Made by a program: the position numbers and the translations under genes. A stretch of 64,000 nt of DNA from Candidatus Liberibacter africanus PTSAPSY (lineage in GTDB: Bacteria; Pseudomonadota; Alphaproteobacteria; Rhizobiales; Rhizobiaceae): assembly GCF_001021085.1 (NCBI RefSeq), contig NZ_CP004021.1, forward strand, positions 184,501 to 248,500, written 5' to 3'. Positions 21,404-31,716 of the stretch are shown here, piece by piece. The first letter of the stretch is position 1; every line of letters starts with the position of its first letter. Below the pieces are notes generated by a model, which made no database searches, was not told the origin of the DNA, and saw only the letters and a list, made by a program, of their open reading frames with translations.

Positions 21404-23872
21404 CTAATGAGTTATCGATCTTTCATCTTTATTAACAACAATATCCCCTACGGATAAAGACAATGAGTTATCCCCGGAACTATCAATAGATTCTGGCATT
21501 CTCAACAATGCATGTTTGAGCACATCTTCCATAAAAGAAACAGATATGATTTCTAATCCGTTTTTAACATTTTCAGGAATTTCTATTAAATCTTTGACAT
21601 TTTCTTCAGGAATAAGAACTTTTGTAATACCCGCCCTTAGAGCAGCGAGAAGCTTTTCTTTCAGGCCTCCTATTGGCAATATTCTTCCACGAAGCGTCAA
21701 TTCACCCGTCATAGCAACATTTTTACAAACCGGGATAGAAGTCATCACAGATACTATTGAAGTAGCCATAGCAATTCCAGCAGATGGCCCATCTTTAGGC
21801 GTTGCACCTTCTGGAACATGAACATGTATATTGGCATCACTAAATGCCGAAGGAAGGATACCAAAAAACGCAGCTCTTGATTTAACATAAGAAGAAGCAG
21901 CTAAAATAGATTCTTTCATAATGTCTTTAAGATTACCTGTAATCGTAATTTTCCCTTTGCCGGGCATGATGATACATTCTATAGTCAATATCTCACCCCC
22001 TACTTCAGTCCACGCCAATCCTGTAACGATACCGACTTGATCTTCCCCTTCTATTTTACCGTACTTATAATGCGGAACTCCTAGGTAATCTTGCAAATTA
22101 TTTTCATCGATCGAAATAATCTGTTCAACGCCTTTTACAATTTTTGTCACTGCTTTACGCGCTATTTTCATCAACTCACGTTCAAAACCACGAACCCCTG
22201 CTTCACGCGTAAAGAGTCGAATGATTTTTAACAATACATCATCACTGATATAAAATTCTTTCGACTTCAGAGCACTTGCTTTCAAAACTTTTTTAATAAG
22301 ATAATTCTTAGCTATTTGTAATTTTTCTTCTTCAGTATAACCAGCAATACGAATAATTTCCATACGATCCATCAAAGGAAGGGGAATATTTAACGTATTC
22401 GCTGTCATAACAAACATAACATTGGACAAATCATATTCGACTTCCAAATAGTGATCAATAAATGAAGAATTCTGAGATGGATCTAAAACTTCTAATAATG
22501 CGGCAGATGGATCACCCCTTAGGTCTGATCCCATTTTATCCACCTCATCCAATAACAACAAAGGATTGCTGGTTTTAGCTTTTTTAAGTGACTGTATAAT
22601 CCTACCAGGCATAGACCCTATGTAAGTTCTACGATGCCCTCTAATATCCGCCTCATCATAAACACCACCAAGAGACATCCGCACATACTGACGCCCTGTC
22701 GCTTTCGCAATAGACTGTGCTAGTGATGTTTTTCCAACACCTGGAGGACCTACAAAGCAGAGAATCAACCCTTTATTCTCGGCAGAACGAATCTGAATTG
22801 CTAAATACTCAATAATTCGTTCTTTAACCTTTGCAAGACCAAAATGATCTTGATCAAGGACATTAATAGAGAAATCAAGATCCTTTGTGGTCTTTGAATT
22901 TTTATACCACGGGACACCCAAAAGCCAATCTAAATAATTACGCACCACAGAGGATTCAGCAGAAAGAGGATTCATCTGTCGTAATTTACGTAATTCAGAT
23001 AAAGCTTTTTCACGAGCTTCTTTTGAAAGTTTTGTTTTAGAAATACGCGATTCAAATTCGCTTATTTCATCACCACTTTCTTCACCATCATCAAGCTCTT
23101 TTTGAATTGCCTTCATTTGCTCATTCAAATAGTACTCACGCTGTGTTTTTTCCATCTGACGTTTTACTCGAGAGCGTATACGCTTCTCAACTTGCAAAAT
23201 AGATATTTCACTTTCCATAAAAGCAAGCAAAATTTCAAAACGTTCTTTTATAGAAGAAACCTCTAATATCTTTTGTTTTTCAGTAACTTTAATTGATAAA
23301 TTAGCGGCAATAACATCTGCTAATTTTGAAAAATCTTCAATTTGAGAAATTGTCCCTATAACTTCAGGAGAAATTTTTTTATTTAATTTTATATAATTAG
23401 CAAATTCCGAGGTAACAGAACGACTAAGAGCCTCAAGCTCAATTGCATCTTCGTTAGGATCTGGCAAAACATCAGTCGTAGCTTCTAAAAAGTCATCCCG
23501 ATCTATACAGTCAACAATACGTGCTCGAACATTGCCCTCTACCAAAGTTTTTATAGTACCATCAGGCAATCTTAATACTTGTAATATATCAACTATAGTG
23601 CCAATTTTATAAATGGAAGAAGCCCCTGGATTTTCATCATTTGAGTCCAATTGAGCAACAAGAACAATTTTCTTATGTGAACTAACCGCCTCATCGAGAG
23701 CACGAACAGATTTATCTCGTCCCACGAACAATGGAACGATCATATAAGGAAAAACCACAATATCACGCAACGGCAAAAGTGGATAAACTACATTAGCATC
23801 TCCACGACGGTCATTAATATCGTCTTCACGCACAATACCTAACTTATTTTCACCGTTTTGACTCAAAACCAC
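21404..23872 (-). CDS. lon: ATP-dependent protease Lon
   Basis: Cytosolic AAA+ serine protease, 822 residues, degrading misfolded and regulatory proteins. The N-terminal substrate domain begins PLLPLRDIVVFPYMIVPLFV (about 31-50). Walker A GPPGVGKT is at 375-382 and LLLDEVDKMG is Walker B. The proteolytic domain carries PKDGPSAGIAM with the catalytic serine near residue 690, and GGLKEKLLAALRAG with the partner lysine. The start is GTG at 23872 with a weak site upstream. It stands alone, downstream of clpX, in the common rhizobial order clpP-clpX-lon. Confidence 0.98.
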   Translation of the reverse strand: MVLSQNGENKLGIVREDDINDRRGDANVVYPLLPLRDIVVFPYMIVPLFVGRDKSVRALDEAVSSHKKIVLVAQLDSNDENPGASSIYKIGTIVDILQVLRLPDGTIKTLVEGNVRARIVDCIDRDDFLEATTDVLPDPNEDAIELEALSRSVTSEFANYIKLNKKISPEVIGTISQIEDFSKLADVIAANLSIKVTEKQKILEVSSIKERFEILLAFMESEISILQVEKRIRSRVKRQMEKTQREYYLNEQMKAIQKELDDGEESGDEISEFESRISKTKLSKEAREKALSELRKLRQMNPLSAESSVVRNYLDWLLGVPWYKNSKTTKDLDFSINVLDQDHFGLAKVKERIIEYLAIQIRSAENKGLILCFVGPPGVGKTSLAQSIAKATGRQYVRMSLGGVYDEADIRGHRRTYIGSMPGRIIQSLKKAKTSNPLLLLDEVDKMGSDLRGDPSAALLEVLDPSQNSSFIDHYLEVEYDLSNVMFVMTANTLNIPLPLMDRMEIIRIAGYTEEEKLQIAKNYLIKKVLKASALKSKEFYISDDVLLKIIRLFTREAGVRGFERELMKIARKAVTKIVKGVEQIISIDENNLQDYLGVPHYKYGKIEGEDQVGIVTGLAWTEVGGEILTIECIIMPGKGKITITGNLKDIMKESILAASSYVKSRAAFFGILPSAFSDANIHVHVPEGATPKDGPSAGIAMATSIVSVMTSIPVCKNVAMTGELTLRGRILPIGGLKEKLLAALRAGITKVLIPEENVKDLIEIPENVKNGLEIISVSFMEDVLKHALLRMPESIDSSGDNSLSLSVGDIVVNKDERSITH

Positions 23873-23906
23873 CCACCGAAATAAATAATTACGACTTATA
23901 ATACAC

Positions 23907-23935
23907 AGATTAGATATTTATAAAAATAATTTCAA
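23907..23935 (-). promoter_or_regulatory. Candidate promoter of lon
   Basis: On the minus strand TTGAAA (23935-23930) is followed after 17 bases by TAATCT (23912-23907), giving a predicted start about 28 bases before the lon GTG. Spacing and placement fit a housekeeping promoter; the -10 box matches only partly. No heat-shock type CCCCAT box was seen. Confidence 0.38.
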
Positions 23936-24063
23936 CATTTTATTATATAGATATCTCTACTTCCACTGACACTCAACACATCATCTCATTAGCATACACA
24001 AGATCCAAAAAATCTTAGTATCCATTTCAAAGAAAATTCTATTTATCAATGATACATAAATGA

Positions 24064-25338
24064 TCAAGCTGAAACATTAGCCTTTTCATCTCTCCTATCA
24101 GCATATACATTGAGAGGACATGCCTTACCTTTTACAACATCTTCGGAAATAATCACGCTGCTCACTCCCTTCAGCATAGGTAATTCAAACATGGTATCAA
24201 GGAGTATTTTTTCTAATATAGAACGCAAACCACGAGCTCCTGTTTTGTGAACAATAGCACGCTTAGCAATCTCTCTCAACGCATCCTCATGGAAAACAAG
24301 CTCTACTTCCTCCATGCCAAAAAGACATTGATACTGCTTTATCAAAGCATTTTTAGGCTCAGAAAGAATTCTAACAAGAGAATCCTCATCAATATCTTCA
24401 AGAGTTGCCAACACAGGAAGACGCCCTATAAATTCCGGAATTAATCCAAATTTCACCAAATCTTCCGATTCAAGATTACGCAATACCTCTCCAACAGGAC
24501 GATCATCTGAATCCTTAACAACAGCAGAGAATCCTATGGATGCTTTCTCTCCTCGAGCAGAAATAATCCGATCTAGTCCTGCGAATGCCCCACCACAAAT
24601 GAACAAAATATTGGTTGTATCTACTTGTAAGAATTCTTGCTGAGGATGCTTCCTCCCTCCTTGTGGGGGAACAGAAGCAATAGTTCCTTCCATAATTTTC
24701 AAAAGAGCCTGCTGCACTCCTTCACCTGAAACATCTCGGGTAATGGAGGGATTATCAGATTTTCGAGATATTTTATCCACTTCATCAATATAGACTATAC
24801 CACGCTGAGCACGTTCTACATTATAATCTGCCGCCTGCAACAACTTGAGAATAATATTTTCAACATCTTCACCGACATAACCAGCTTCAGTCAACGTTGT
24901 CGCATCAGCCATTGTGAAAGGAACATCGATAATACGCGCTAGAGTCTGAGCAAGATAAGTCTTACCACATCCCGTAGGACCAACTAAAAGAATATTAGAT
25001 TTAGAAAGTTCTATATTACTATTTTTGGAAGAATGCGCTAAACGTTTATAGTGATTATGAACCGCAACTGACAAAACCTTTTTTGCCTGCTTTTGTCCAA
25101 TAACATACTCATCTAAAACATTAAGTATTTCTTGTGGATTCGGAACACCTTCATGCGATTTTGCGATAGAAGACTTATTCTCTTCACGAATGATATCCAT
25201 ACATAATTCAACGCACTCGTCACATACAAATACCGTAGGACCTGCAATCAATTTTCGAACTTCGTGCTGACTTTTACCGCAAAAGGAACAATAAAGCGCG
25301 TTCTTTGAGACACTACCATTACTACCGGCTTTACTCAT
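24064..25338 (-). CDS. clpX: ATP-dependent Clp protease ATP-binding subunit ClpX
   Basis: AAA+ unfoldase of 424 residues that feeds substrates, including SsrA-tagged proteins, to ClpP. The N-terminal zinc-binding domain has cysteines C17, C20, C39 and C42. Walker A GPTGCGKT lies near residue 120, with [10 protein letters not shown] (Walker B). The pore loop GYVGEDVE and the ClpP-docking IGFSA loop are both present. Its partners clpP and smpB lie within the same window. Confidence 0.98.
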   Translation of the reverse strand: MSKAGSNGSVSKNALYCSFCGKSQHEVRKLIAGPTVFVCDECVELCMDIIREENKSSIAKSHEGVPNPQEILNVLDEYVIGQKQAKKVLSVAVHNHYKRLAHSSKNSNIELSKSNILLVGPTGCGKTYLAQTLARIIDVPFTMADATTLTEAGYVGEDVENIILKLLQAADYNVERAQRGIVYIDEVDKISRKSDNPSITRDVSGEGVQQALLKIMEGTIASVPPQGGRKHPQQEFLQVDTTNILFICGGAFAGLDRIISARGEKASIGFSAVVKDSDDRPVGEVLRNLESEDLVKFGLIPEFIGRLPVLATLEDIDEDSLVRILSEPKNALIKQYQCLFGMEEVELVFHEDALREIAKRAIVHKTGARGLRSILEKILLDTMFELPMLKGVSSVIISEDVVKGKACPLNVYADRRDEKANVSA

Positions 25339-25600
25339 AGAATCCCTCCTTAATTAGCAAGATGCAAAAAATAAATAGCTTAAAAGACATCAACAATGAT
25401 TTAATCAACTAAACACCACGCTTTTATTACCATAAAATCCATCCTTCGTAGTTAAAACATGCTTCCTCACATGTTTATGCACAATTTTAAATATCCATTA
25501 ATGAATATCTGTCCCACACACAGTAAATAACTGATGCAGATTACGCTATACTGTCCTATGAAATATTTCCAACATCTTAAAATACAGATAAAATCCAATA

Positions 25601-26254
25601 TTACTTTTTTTCTTCTTCAATATCAACTCGAGACACCAACACCTTATCAATCAACCCCCACTCATAAGCTTCATCAGAAGACATAAAGTAATCACGATCT
25701 AACGTCTTCTCAACCTCTTCATATGTTTTGTCACAATGTTTAACATATATGTTGTTCAAACGATGCTTGATTTTCATAATATCGCGAGCATGACGTTCAA
25801 TGTCCGAAGCCTGACCAGAAAATCCTCCAGATGGCTGGTGTAACATAATGCGCGCATTAGGAAGTGAAAAACGCATACCCTTACTACCAGCGGCTAAAAG
25901 CAACGAACCCATCGAAGCTGCTTGACCTATACACAATGTTGATATGGGAGGCTTGATAAACTGCATAGTATCATAAATTGCCATTCCAGCCGTCACCACA
26001 CCTCCTGGAGAATTAATATATAAAGATATTTCTTTTTGTGGATTTTCTGCCTCAAGAAACAAAAGCTGAGCACATACCAGTGTAGCCATATGATCTTCAA
26101 TCTGACCAGTCACAAAAACAATCCGCTCTTTAAGTAGCCGAGAATAAATATCATAAGAACGCTCTCCCCTGTTAGTTTGCTCCACCACCATCGGAACAAG
26201 ACTTAGAGATAAATCTTCTGAAACGTTCTGCTTATATTCCTTAATAAAATCCAT
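25601..26254 (-). CDS. clpP: ATP-dependent Clp protease proteolytic subunit
   Basis: Serine protease subunit of 217 residues assembling into a double heptamer capped by ClpX. The active-site serine is S114 in IGQAASMGS, the histidine H139 in MLHQPSGGF, and D188 fits the third triad position by spacing. [20 protein letters not shown] is the strand/helix signature. AGGAG lies about nine bases before the ATG. It is 262 bases upstream of clpX on the same strand. Confidence 0.97.
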   Translation of the reverse strand: MDFIKEYKQNVSEDLSLSLVPMVVEQTNRGERSYDIYSRLLKERIVFVTGQIEDHMATLVCAQLLFLEAENPQKEISLYINSPGGVVTAGMAIYDTMQFIKPPISTLCIGQAASMGSLLLAAGSKGMRFSLPNARIMLHQPSGGFSGQASDIERHARDIMKIKHRLNNIYVKHCDKTYEEVEKTLDRDYFMSSDEAYEWGLIDKVLVSRVDIEEEKK

Positions 26255-26664
26255 ATTCCCAATACTCCTAACCTATAATGAATATATATATGCAAAAATC
26301 CACTTTGCAACATCAAGAAATATGATCAATCTCTTCGAGATATCCCCATAATTTAAAATCCCAACGTCCCATACAAATCCCTATAAAAATGTTAATTCAA
26401 CTTCGAAAAAACAAATATGCGAAACTTTATGTATCAATAACTATACCATGCTTATTAAAATATCATCCACATTATCGATTGCTCTAACGTTTAATAGCAT
26501 ATCTCAAAAACATAAAGAACCGCAGTATTGTAAAAAGAATATTTTATTCAGATATTGTTGAGTTAATATCCAATAAGATCTTTGTTGACCAACTCATATT
26601 GCGAAGAAACATCCAAGGAGAATTTCACAACCTTCAAATATTTATAAAACACCCATTATCTTGC
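26255..26664. promoter_or_regulatory. Spacer upstream of clpP with a candidate promoter
   Basis: A 410-base AT-rich spacer between ettA and clpP, both on the minus strand. On the minus strand TTGCAA (26310-26305) and TATATA (26288-26283) are 16 bases apart, which would start transcription about 20 bases before the clpP ATG. Nothing else in the spacer is recognisable; no open frame or GC-rich hairpin was seen. Confidence 0.33.
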
Positions 26665-28272
26665 CTAAACTCTACTAGAGCGGGATAGTTTATCTTTTTC
26701 ATAATCTTCAAAATTACCCTCAAACCACTCAACATGGCCATTTCCTTCAAAAGCCAAAATATGTGTTGCCAAACGATCTAAAAACATACGATCATGACTA
26801 ATAATAACAGCACACCCTGCAAAATTTTCTAATGCATCTTCAAGAGCAGATAATGTTTCTGTATCTAAATCATTTGTAGGCTCATCAAGCAAAATGACAT
26901 TTCCGCCACTTTTAAGAATTTTTGCCAAATGAACACGACCTCTTTGGCCACCAGAAAGAGATCCAATAAGTTGCTGTTGATCCCCGCCTTTAAAATTAAA
27001 AGAACCACAATAAGCGCGCGAATTTACATCATGTCCGTTGAGTTTGATTATATCAGCTCCGCCTGAAATCTCTTCCCAAACCGTTTTTTCGGCATTCAAA
27101 GAATCTCTGCTTTGATCAATATAACTCAAACATACTGTATCTCCGATATTTATCGTACCAGAATCGGGAACCTCCTCTCCTATCAACATACGGAATAAAG
27201 TGGTCTTTCCCGCTCCATTAGCACCAATAACACCTACAATCCCTCCAGGAGGCAACTTAAAGGAAAGATTATCAATTAATCGACAATCATTATAAGACTT
27301 AGAGATATTTGTAGCTTCAATCACAACATTACCCAAACGCTTCCCTACAGGAATAATAATCTGAGCATTACCAGGATGACGCTGCAAAGAAGATTCCACT
27401 AATTCTTCATAAGAACGAATACGAGATTTAGATTTAGATTGCCTTGCTTTAGGAGAAGAAACAATCCATTCTCGCTCACGCTCTATTGCTTTTTGACGGG
27501 AAATTTCTTCACGATTTTCCTGCGCCATACGCTTAGCTTTTCCATGCAAATATGCAGAATAATTTCCCTGATAAGGAATTCCTTTCCCACGATCAACTTC
27601 CAAAATCCAATTTGTCACATTATCTAAAAAATATCGATCATGGGTAACCATCAAAACAGCACCAGAATATTCTCGTAAATATTTTTCCATCCACGCAATA
27701 GTTTCTGCATCGAGATGATTAGTTGGTTCATCGAGCAACAAAAGATCTGGACGAGAAAGCAATAACCTACAAAGCGCCACACGTCTCTTCTCTCCTCCAG
27801 AAAGCGAAACAACATCTGCTGCGCCATCAGGACAATGAAGCGATTCTATCGCCATTTGCACCTCAGTATCAAGATCCCATAACCCTTTGGTATCAATAAT
27901 ATCTTGTAATACAGCAACCTCTTCTGCTGTATCTTCAGAATAGTTCATCATTAATGCGTTATAACGGTCAAGGATTTCTTGTTTCTTAGCAACACCCTCT
28001 ACAATATTTTCTCGTACGGTTTTAGAATAATCCAACTGTGGTTCCTGTGGCAAATAACCAACTGTAAAACCATCTGCCAACCAAGCATCACCACTATATT
28101 CTTTATCAATGCCAGCCATAATCCGTAAAATAGTTGACTTCCCAGCACCATTAGGACCAAGAATACCTATTTTTGCATCTGGATAAAAGGAAAGATTAAT
28201 GCCATCTAAAATTTTTTTGGCCCCAAAAACCTTACTAAGACCTTCCATATGATAAATAAACTTACGCGCCAT
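26665..28272 (-). CDS. ettA: ABC-F translational throttle protein EttA
   Basis: Soluble ABC-F ATPase of 535 residues that binds the ribosomal E site and gates the first elongation steps according to ATP/ADP. Two nucleotide-binding domains are complete: first Walker A GPNGAGKST and signature LSGGEKRRVALCRLL; second GANGAGKTT and SLSGGQRGRVHLAKIL, each with an LLLDEPTN(H/D)LD Walker B. The N-terminus MARKFIYHMEGLSKVFGAKK matches EttA closely. There are no membrane segments. It is divergent from the broken hydrolase gene at 28398. Confidence 0.93.
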   Translation of the reverse strand: MARKFIYHMEGLSKVFGAKKILDGINLSFYPDAKIGILGPNGAGKSTILRIMAGIDKEYSGDAWLADGFTVGYLPQEPQLDYSKTVRENIVEGVAKKQEILDRYNALMMNYSEDTAEEVAVLQDIIDTKGLWDLDTEVQMAIESLHCPDGAADVVSLSGGEKRRVALCRLLLSRPDLLLLDEPTNHLDAETIAWMEKYLREYSGAVLMVTHDRYFLDNVTNWILEVDRGKGIPYQGNYSAYLHGKAKRMAQENREEISRQKAIEREREWIVSSPKARQSKSKSRIRSYEELVESSLQRHPGNAQIIIPVGKRLGNVVIEATNISKSYNDCRLIDNLSFKLPPGGIVGVIGANGAGKTTLFRMLIGEEVPDSGTINIGDTVCLSYIDQSRDSLNAEKTVWEEISGGADIIKLNGHDVNSRAYCGSFNFKGGDQQQLIGSLSGGQRGRVHLAKILKSGGNVILLDEPTNDLDTETLSALEDALENFAGCAVIISHDRMFLDRLATHILAFEGNGHVEWFEGNFEDYEKDKLSRSSRV

Positions 28273-28397
28273 AAAAAATACCCTTACTTTTTAATTGAGT
28301 TTTAGGTCAACTATGCTACTAAATCAACGACTGATGAATTGGTTTTTTACCAAAATAGTATATCTTGGCATTTATAGAAGAATAGGATCAAAATTGC

Positions 28398-29349
28398 ATG
28401 TCACGGAAAATAGTTTTAACCGAAGAAACAAATATAAGCAAGATTTCTTACTCATGCAACCAAACACATAAAATACCTCGTGCTATTATACTCATTTGCC
28501 AAAGCATAGAAGAGAACCCTGAAGACTACAATGCTTTCTGTGAATATCTTTCAGAAGAAAATATAGCTTATTATATTTATAGTTACCGTAATACCATAAA
28601 CAAAGATCCTAATATATCCTATGGGCATCTTGGTGAAAGAAGAGATTCCACAATCTTACAAGATGTAATGAAATTGCGTACATTGATTTCAGATAATCAC
28701 GGCAATGCACCTGTACTCCTCTTCGGATATTCCCTTGGCACAATTATCGCTTTATCGACGCTCATTAATTATCCACAAAAATTCTCTGGTATTGCACTAT
28801 GGAATCTTGATATGTTTTTTGAAAAATACAGCTGCATTTTGATGACATTATTCTTAAAAATGGAAAAGTTTTTCAAGAGGATCAGATACCCCAAGCAAAT
28901 TAATGCACAATTTAACAAGCAATCTGTGGAATAGAAACAATGAAAATTGGAAATGTTTTCTTCAATATTCGTCTCTAAAAAGCAATGACCAAAATAAAGT
29001 ATTCAATCCCCAGAACATACCGATATCAGTATGGATGGAATTGATGTCAATGGCCACCGATATCAATACCCAAGGATCTTTCAATCCACTATCCAGATTC
29101 ACACCTTTCTACCTTATTGGAGGAGGAAACGCCCATTCTGACATTGAAGATTATTCTCAAACATATAAATTAGCCAATAGACTGCAAAACGAAAAATTTC
29201 ATGACACGTCCTTGATAAGTTTACCTTCAGTACAATCTGACGATCTATGCATACCACATGCGCCCCAAGCAATTAGAAAGTTGCGCAATTGGATAGTGAA
29301 TTCATACATACCAAAAGTAACACCCCTCATATCTCAAAATAAAAAATGA
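28398..29349 (+). pseudogene. Alpha/beta hydrolase (lysophospholipase-like), frameshifted
   Basis: The first frame (28398-28934) holds the core of a monoacylglycerol lipase/lysophospholipase-type hydrolase: AIILICQSIEENPEDYNAF, the nucleophile elbow GYSLG and a following helix. Family signatures then jump to the +1 frame (RGSDTPSKLMHNL, then NIPISVWMELM) up to a TGA near 29349. Dropping one T from TTTTT at 28869-28873 joins MEKF to SRGSDTPS with correct family spacing. The substrate is unknown. The usual cap and the final histidine region (DLCIPHAPQAIRKLRNWI) are present but degraded. Pseudogene or sequence error. Confidence 0.75.
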
Positions 29350-29651
29350 ATATGGTATCCTCAAAAACAAAAAACATTCCCGTTTTGATACAGTTTTCTC
29401 CTGAAAAAAATCTTTGTCTATAGCTTATTGCGAAAATAAGATCCTAAAATATCAACTCTTCTAAAAGCCTCTATAATTTTCACAGTTTTCTCATATTCAA
29501 ATTGTTATGCAATATAAAATATTGGCAAAATTATCGTAATAAATCCCCAAAATAACAAATAAAATGTATAAAATGGTTATTTTTAAGTTGACCATTGGAA
29601 TGGATACGCATATTGTCTTTGCACGAAGGTTTATTCCATAATAATCTTTGA
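29350..29651. other. Spacer before tRNA-Lys
   Basis: About 300 bases of AT-rich sequence with no readable gene. Its only clear content is the tRNA-Lys promoter listed separately. Confidence 0.5.
29588..29616 (+). promoter_or_regulatory. Promoter of tRNA-Lys
   Basis: TTGACC (29588-29593) and TATTGT (29611-29616) are separated by exactly 17 bases and lie about 36 bases before the tRNA gene. The -35 box matches the housekeeping consensus at five of six positions. Confidence 0.55.
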
Positions 29652-29727
29652 GAGCGCGTAGCTCAGTCGGTAGAGCGGTCGGCTTTTAACCGGTAGGTCC
29701 TGGGTTCGAGCCCCAGCGCGCTCACCA
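29652..29727 (+). tRNA. tRNA-Lys (anticodon UUU)
   Basis: A 76-nt gene with encoded CCA. The acceptor stem GAGCGCG pairs with CGCGCTC, followed by discriminator A and CCA. The D stem is GCTC/GAGC, the anticodon loop CTTTTAA gives anticodon TTT, and the T arm contains GGTTCGAGCC. All stems pair, with one G-T and one T-G pair at the base of the anticodon stem. It lies alone between the broken hydrolase and smpB. Confidence 0.96.
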
Positions 29728-29948
29728 ATGCATAATAATTAAAGACCATAAAATTTTCTACTTTTATGATTCAATGTTAAATTACCAAGATAAATGATAC
29801 GCGGATTATTAAAAAATAATTTTCTTATAGATATTTTTGGATGATGCGCAGAGAAACCTTCTACATATAAAAAGACTTATCTCATGCGTTCATAACTTCA
29901 AAATTCATAATATCTCGGCAATTTTAGCCCGTATATAGCAGTGAACAA

Positions 29949-30428
29949 TCAACCATTCTCTCGAATGGTCCTGCTCTTTTGACGTTCCCAATCACGCTTC
30001 TTCTCAGCCTCACGTTTATCATAATTTTTCTTACCTTGAGCAAGAGCAAGAGCAATTTTCGCAATCCCTTTTACATTAAAATAAATTTTCATTGGAACAA
30101 TAGTCATACCATCGCGACGCACAGCTGCGTGCAAACGACGTATCTCTTTTTTACAAAGCAAAAGCTTCCGATTTCTACGAGGATAATGATTAAAACGATT
30201 AGCTTGTAAATATTCTGGAATATAAGTATTTGTTAGCCAAATTTCATCATTTTCAAAAGTAGCATAAGAATCAGCAATATTAACCTTCGATACCCGCAGA
30301 GACTTAACCTCGGTTCCCGTTAACACAATACCAGCTTCAAATGAGCGAACAATATGATAATTATATCGAGCCCTTCTATTTTCAGATATCACTCTTTTAG
30401 AAGAATCACTACGAAATTTATAACTCAT
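29949..30428 (-). CDS. smpB: SsrA-binding protein SmpB
   Basis: Partner of tmRNA in trans-translation, about 159 residues; it rescues stalled ribosomes and tags nascent chains for ClpXP. Landmarks are [30 protein letters not shown], and the basic tail [21 protein letters not shown] chose the ATG at 30428 ([14 protein letters not shown]) with a G-rich site upstream; the frame stays open for 37 more codons into dapA, but those residues do not look like SmpB. No tmRNA gene was seen nearby. Confidence 0.95.
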   Translation of the reverse strand: MSYKFRSDSSKRVISENRRARYNYHIVRSFEAGIVLTGTEVKSLRVSKVNIADSYATFENDEIWLTNTYIPEYLQANRFNHYPRRNRKLLLCKKEIRRLHAAVRRDGMTIVPMKIYFNVKGIAKIALALAQGKKNYDKREAEKKRDWERQKSRTIRENG

Positions 30429-30492
30429 ACCCACCCCCAACATCATCTCATAAAGAGCCATTCCTTGCAATAAAGTAGATTCTGGAATGAAA

Positions 30493-31386
30493 TCATTCAA
30501 TACATTGTCCCGCCCACTCAAGGGCTTGATCAATAGCAATCATAGTCTCTTTTTCAAGAATTGATACCATAGGTGACCGCACTATCAAAGACATGTTTCT
30601 TCCTAAACGGGATAGAGCATATTTTACACAACACATGGAAGGCTCTATAAACAGTGCTCGATGAAGAGGCATAAGTTTATCTTGATATTCAAGAGCTTGA
30701 CGATAATCTCCTTGAATCGTCGCTTTTTGGAATGCAGCACAAAGCCTTGGCACAACATTGGCCGTAACAGAAATACACCCAACACCTCCGTGAGCATTAA
30801 ATCCCAAAGCCGAAGAATCCTCTCCTGACAATTGAATAAAATCTCTCCCACAAGAAAGACGTTGTTCTGATACCAAGTCAATTCTGCCTGTAGCATCCTT
30901 GACTCCCACCACATTAGGATAAGTTTTTGATAACTGCGCCATCGTCTCAACATCCATTTCAATAACTGTACGGCTTGGATTATTATAGACATAAATAGGC
31001 AATTTTACCTTAGTCGCTATTTCCCCAAAATGGGCCAATAGTCCTTTTTTATTAGGTTTATTATAATAAGGAATGACAACCAACAATGCATCAGCTCCGA
31101 CTTTTTGAGCATATTGAGCTAATTCAATTGATTCACTAGTATTATTAGAGCCAACTCCAGCCATCACAGGCACACGACCTGCCGCCGTTTTAACGCACAA
31201 TTCAATAATTCGACAATGTTCTTCATGCGATAATGTCGAAGACTCTCCCGTAGTACCAGCAGGGACAAGACCTCTAGATCCCTCAGATATTTGCCATTCA
31301 ATATGCTCTATAAAAGCATTTTCATCAATTGAATTATCTTTTGTAAACGGCGTAATCAATGCAGGAATAGACTCACCAAATAACAT
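30493..31386 (-). CDS. dapA: 4-hydroxy-tetrahydrodipicolinate synthase
   Basis: Class I aldolase of 297 residues condensing pyruvate with aspartate semialdehyde, the entry to lysine and diaminopimelate for peptidoglycan. [25 protein letters not shown] (pyruvate-binding Thr-Thr), YNNPSRTV (catalytic Tyr) and VVGVKDATG (Schiff-base lysine) are intact. GGAG six bases before 31386 fixes the start. It is upstream of smpB, a common rhizobial neighbour; dapB lies 4 kb away. Confidence 0.97.
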   Translation of the reverse strand: MLFGESIPALITPFTKDNSIDENAFIEHIEWQISEGSRGLVPAGTTGESSTLSHEEHCRIIELCVKTAAGRVPVMAGVGSNNTSESIELAQYAQKVGADALLVVIPYYNKPNKKGLLAHFGEIATKVKLPIYVYNNPSRTVIEMDVETMAQLSKTYPNVVGVKDATGRIDLVSEQRLSCGRDFIQLSGEDSSALGFNAHGGVGCISVTANVVPRLCAAFQKATIQGDYRQALEYQDKLMPLHRALFIEPSMCCVKYALSRLGRNMSLIVRSPMVSILEKETMIAIDQALEWAGQCIE

Positions 31387-31716
31387 ATAAAACTCCAGAA
31401 TATCTGAAAATGCCAAAAGCAACAAAAAATGGCATCACATATAAAATACACGTAACAAAACCAACCAATACTCCAATATACTAAATATATCAAATGTATC
31501 CATATTAAAATAGAATTAATAATATTTATATCTCGTAATGACTACACTATATCTTAAAAATGGAGTTAAAACTATTGACGAATATAGCTCGAAACAAGTA
31601 TTAATGCAGATAAAAGAAATTTTGGATTGTTCATTCTACCATTTTCCAAAATAACTCTCTGTGAGATGGTCAATACGGACTTAGTATAATAAATAATCTT
31701 GAGAGTGAAATCCTTT
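31387..31716. promoter_or_regulatory. Divergent spacer dapA/polA with candidate polA promoter
   Basis: About 330 AT-rich bases with no gene. A perfect TATAAT lies at 31685-31690; the best -35 at 17-base spacing is TGAGAT (31662-31667), only a partial match. This would start polA transcription about 20 bases before its ATG. Confidence 0.35.

Noticed and set aside
29728..29948. tmRNA gene near smpB
   Set aside because: No acceptor-stem halves, T-arm or tag-coding frame found between tRNA-Lys and smpB.
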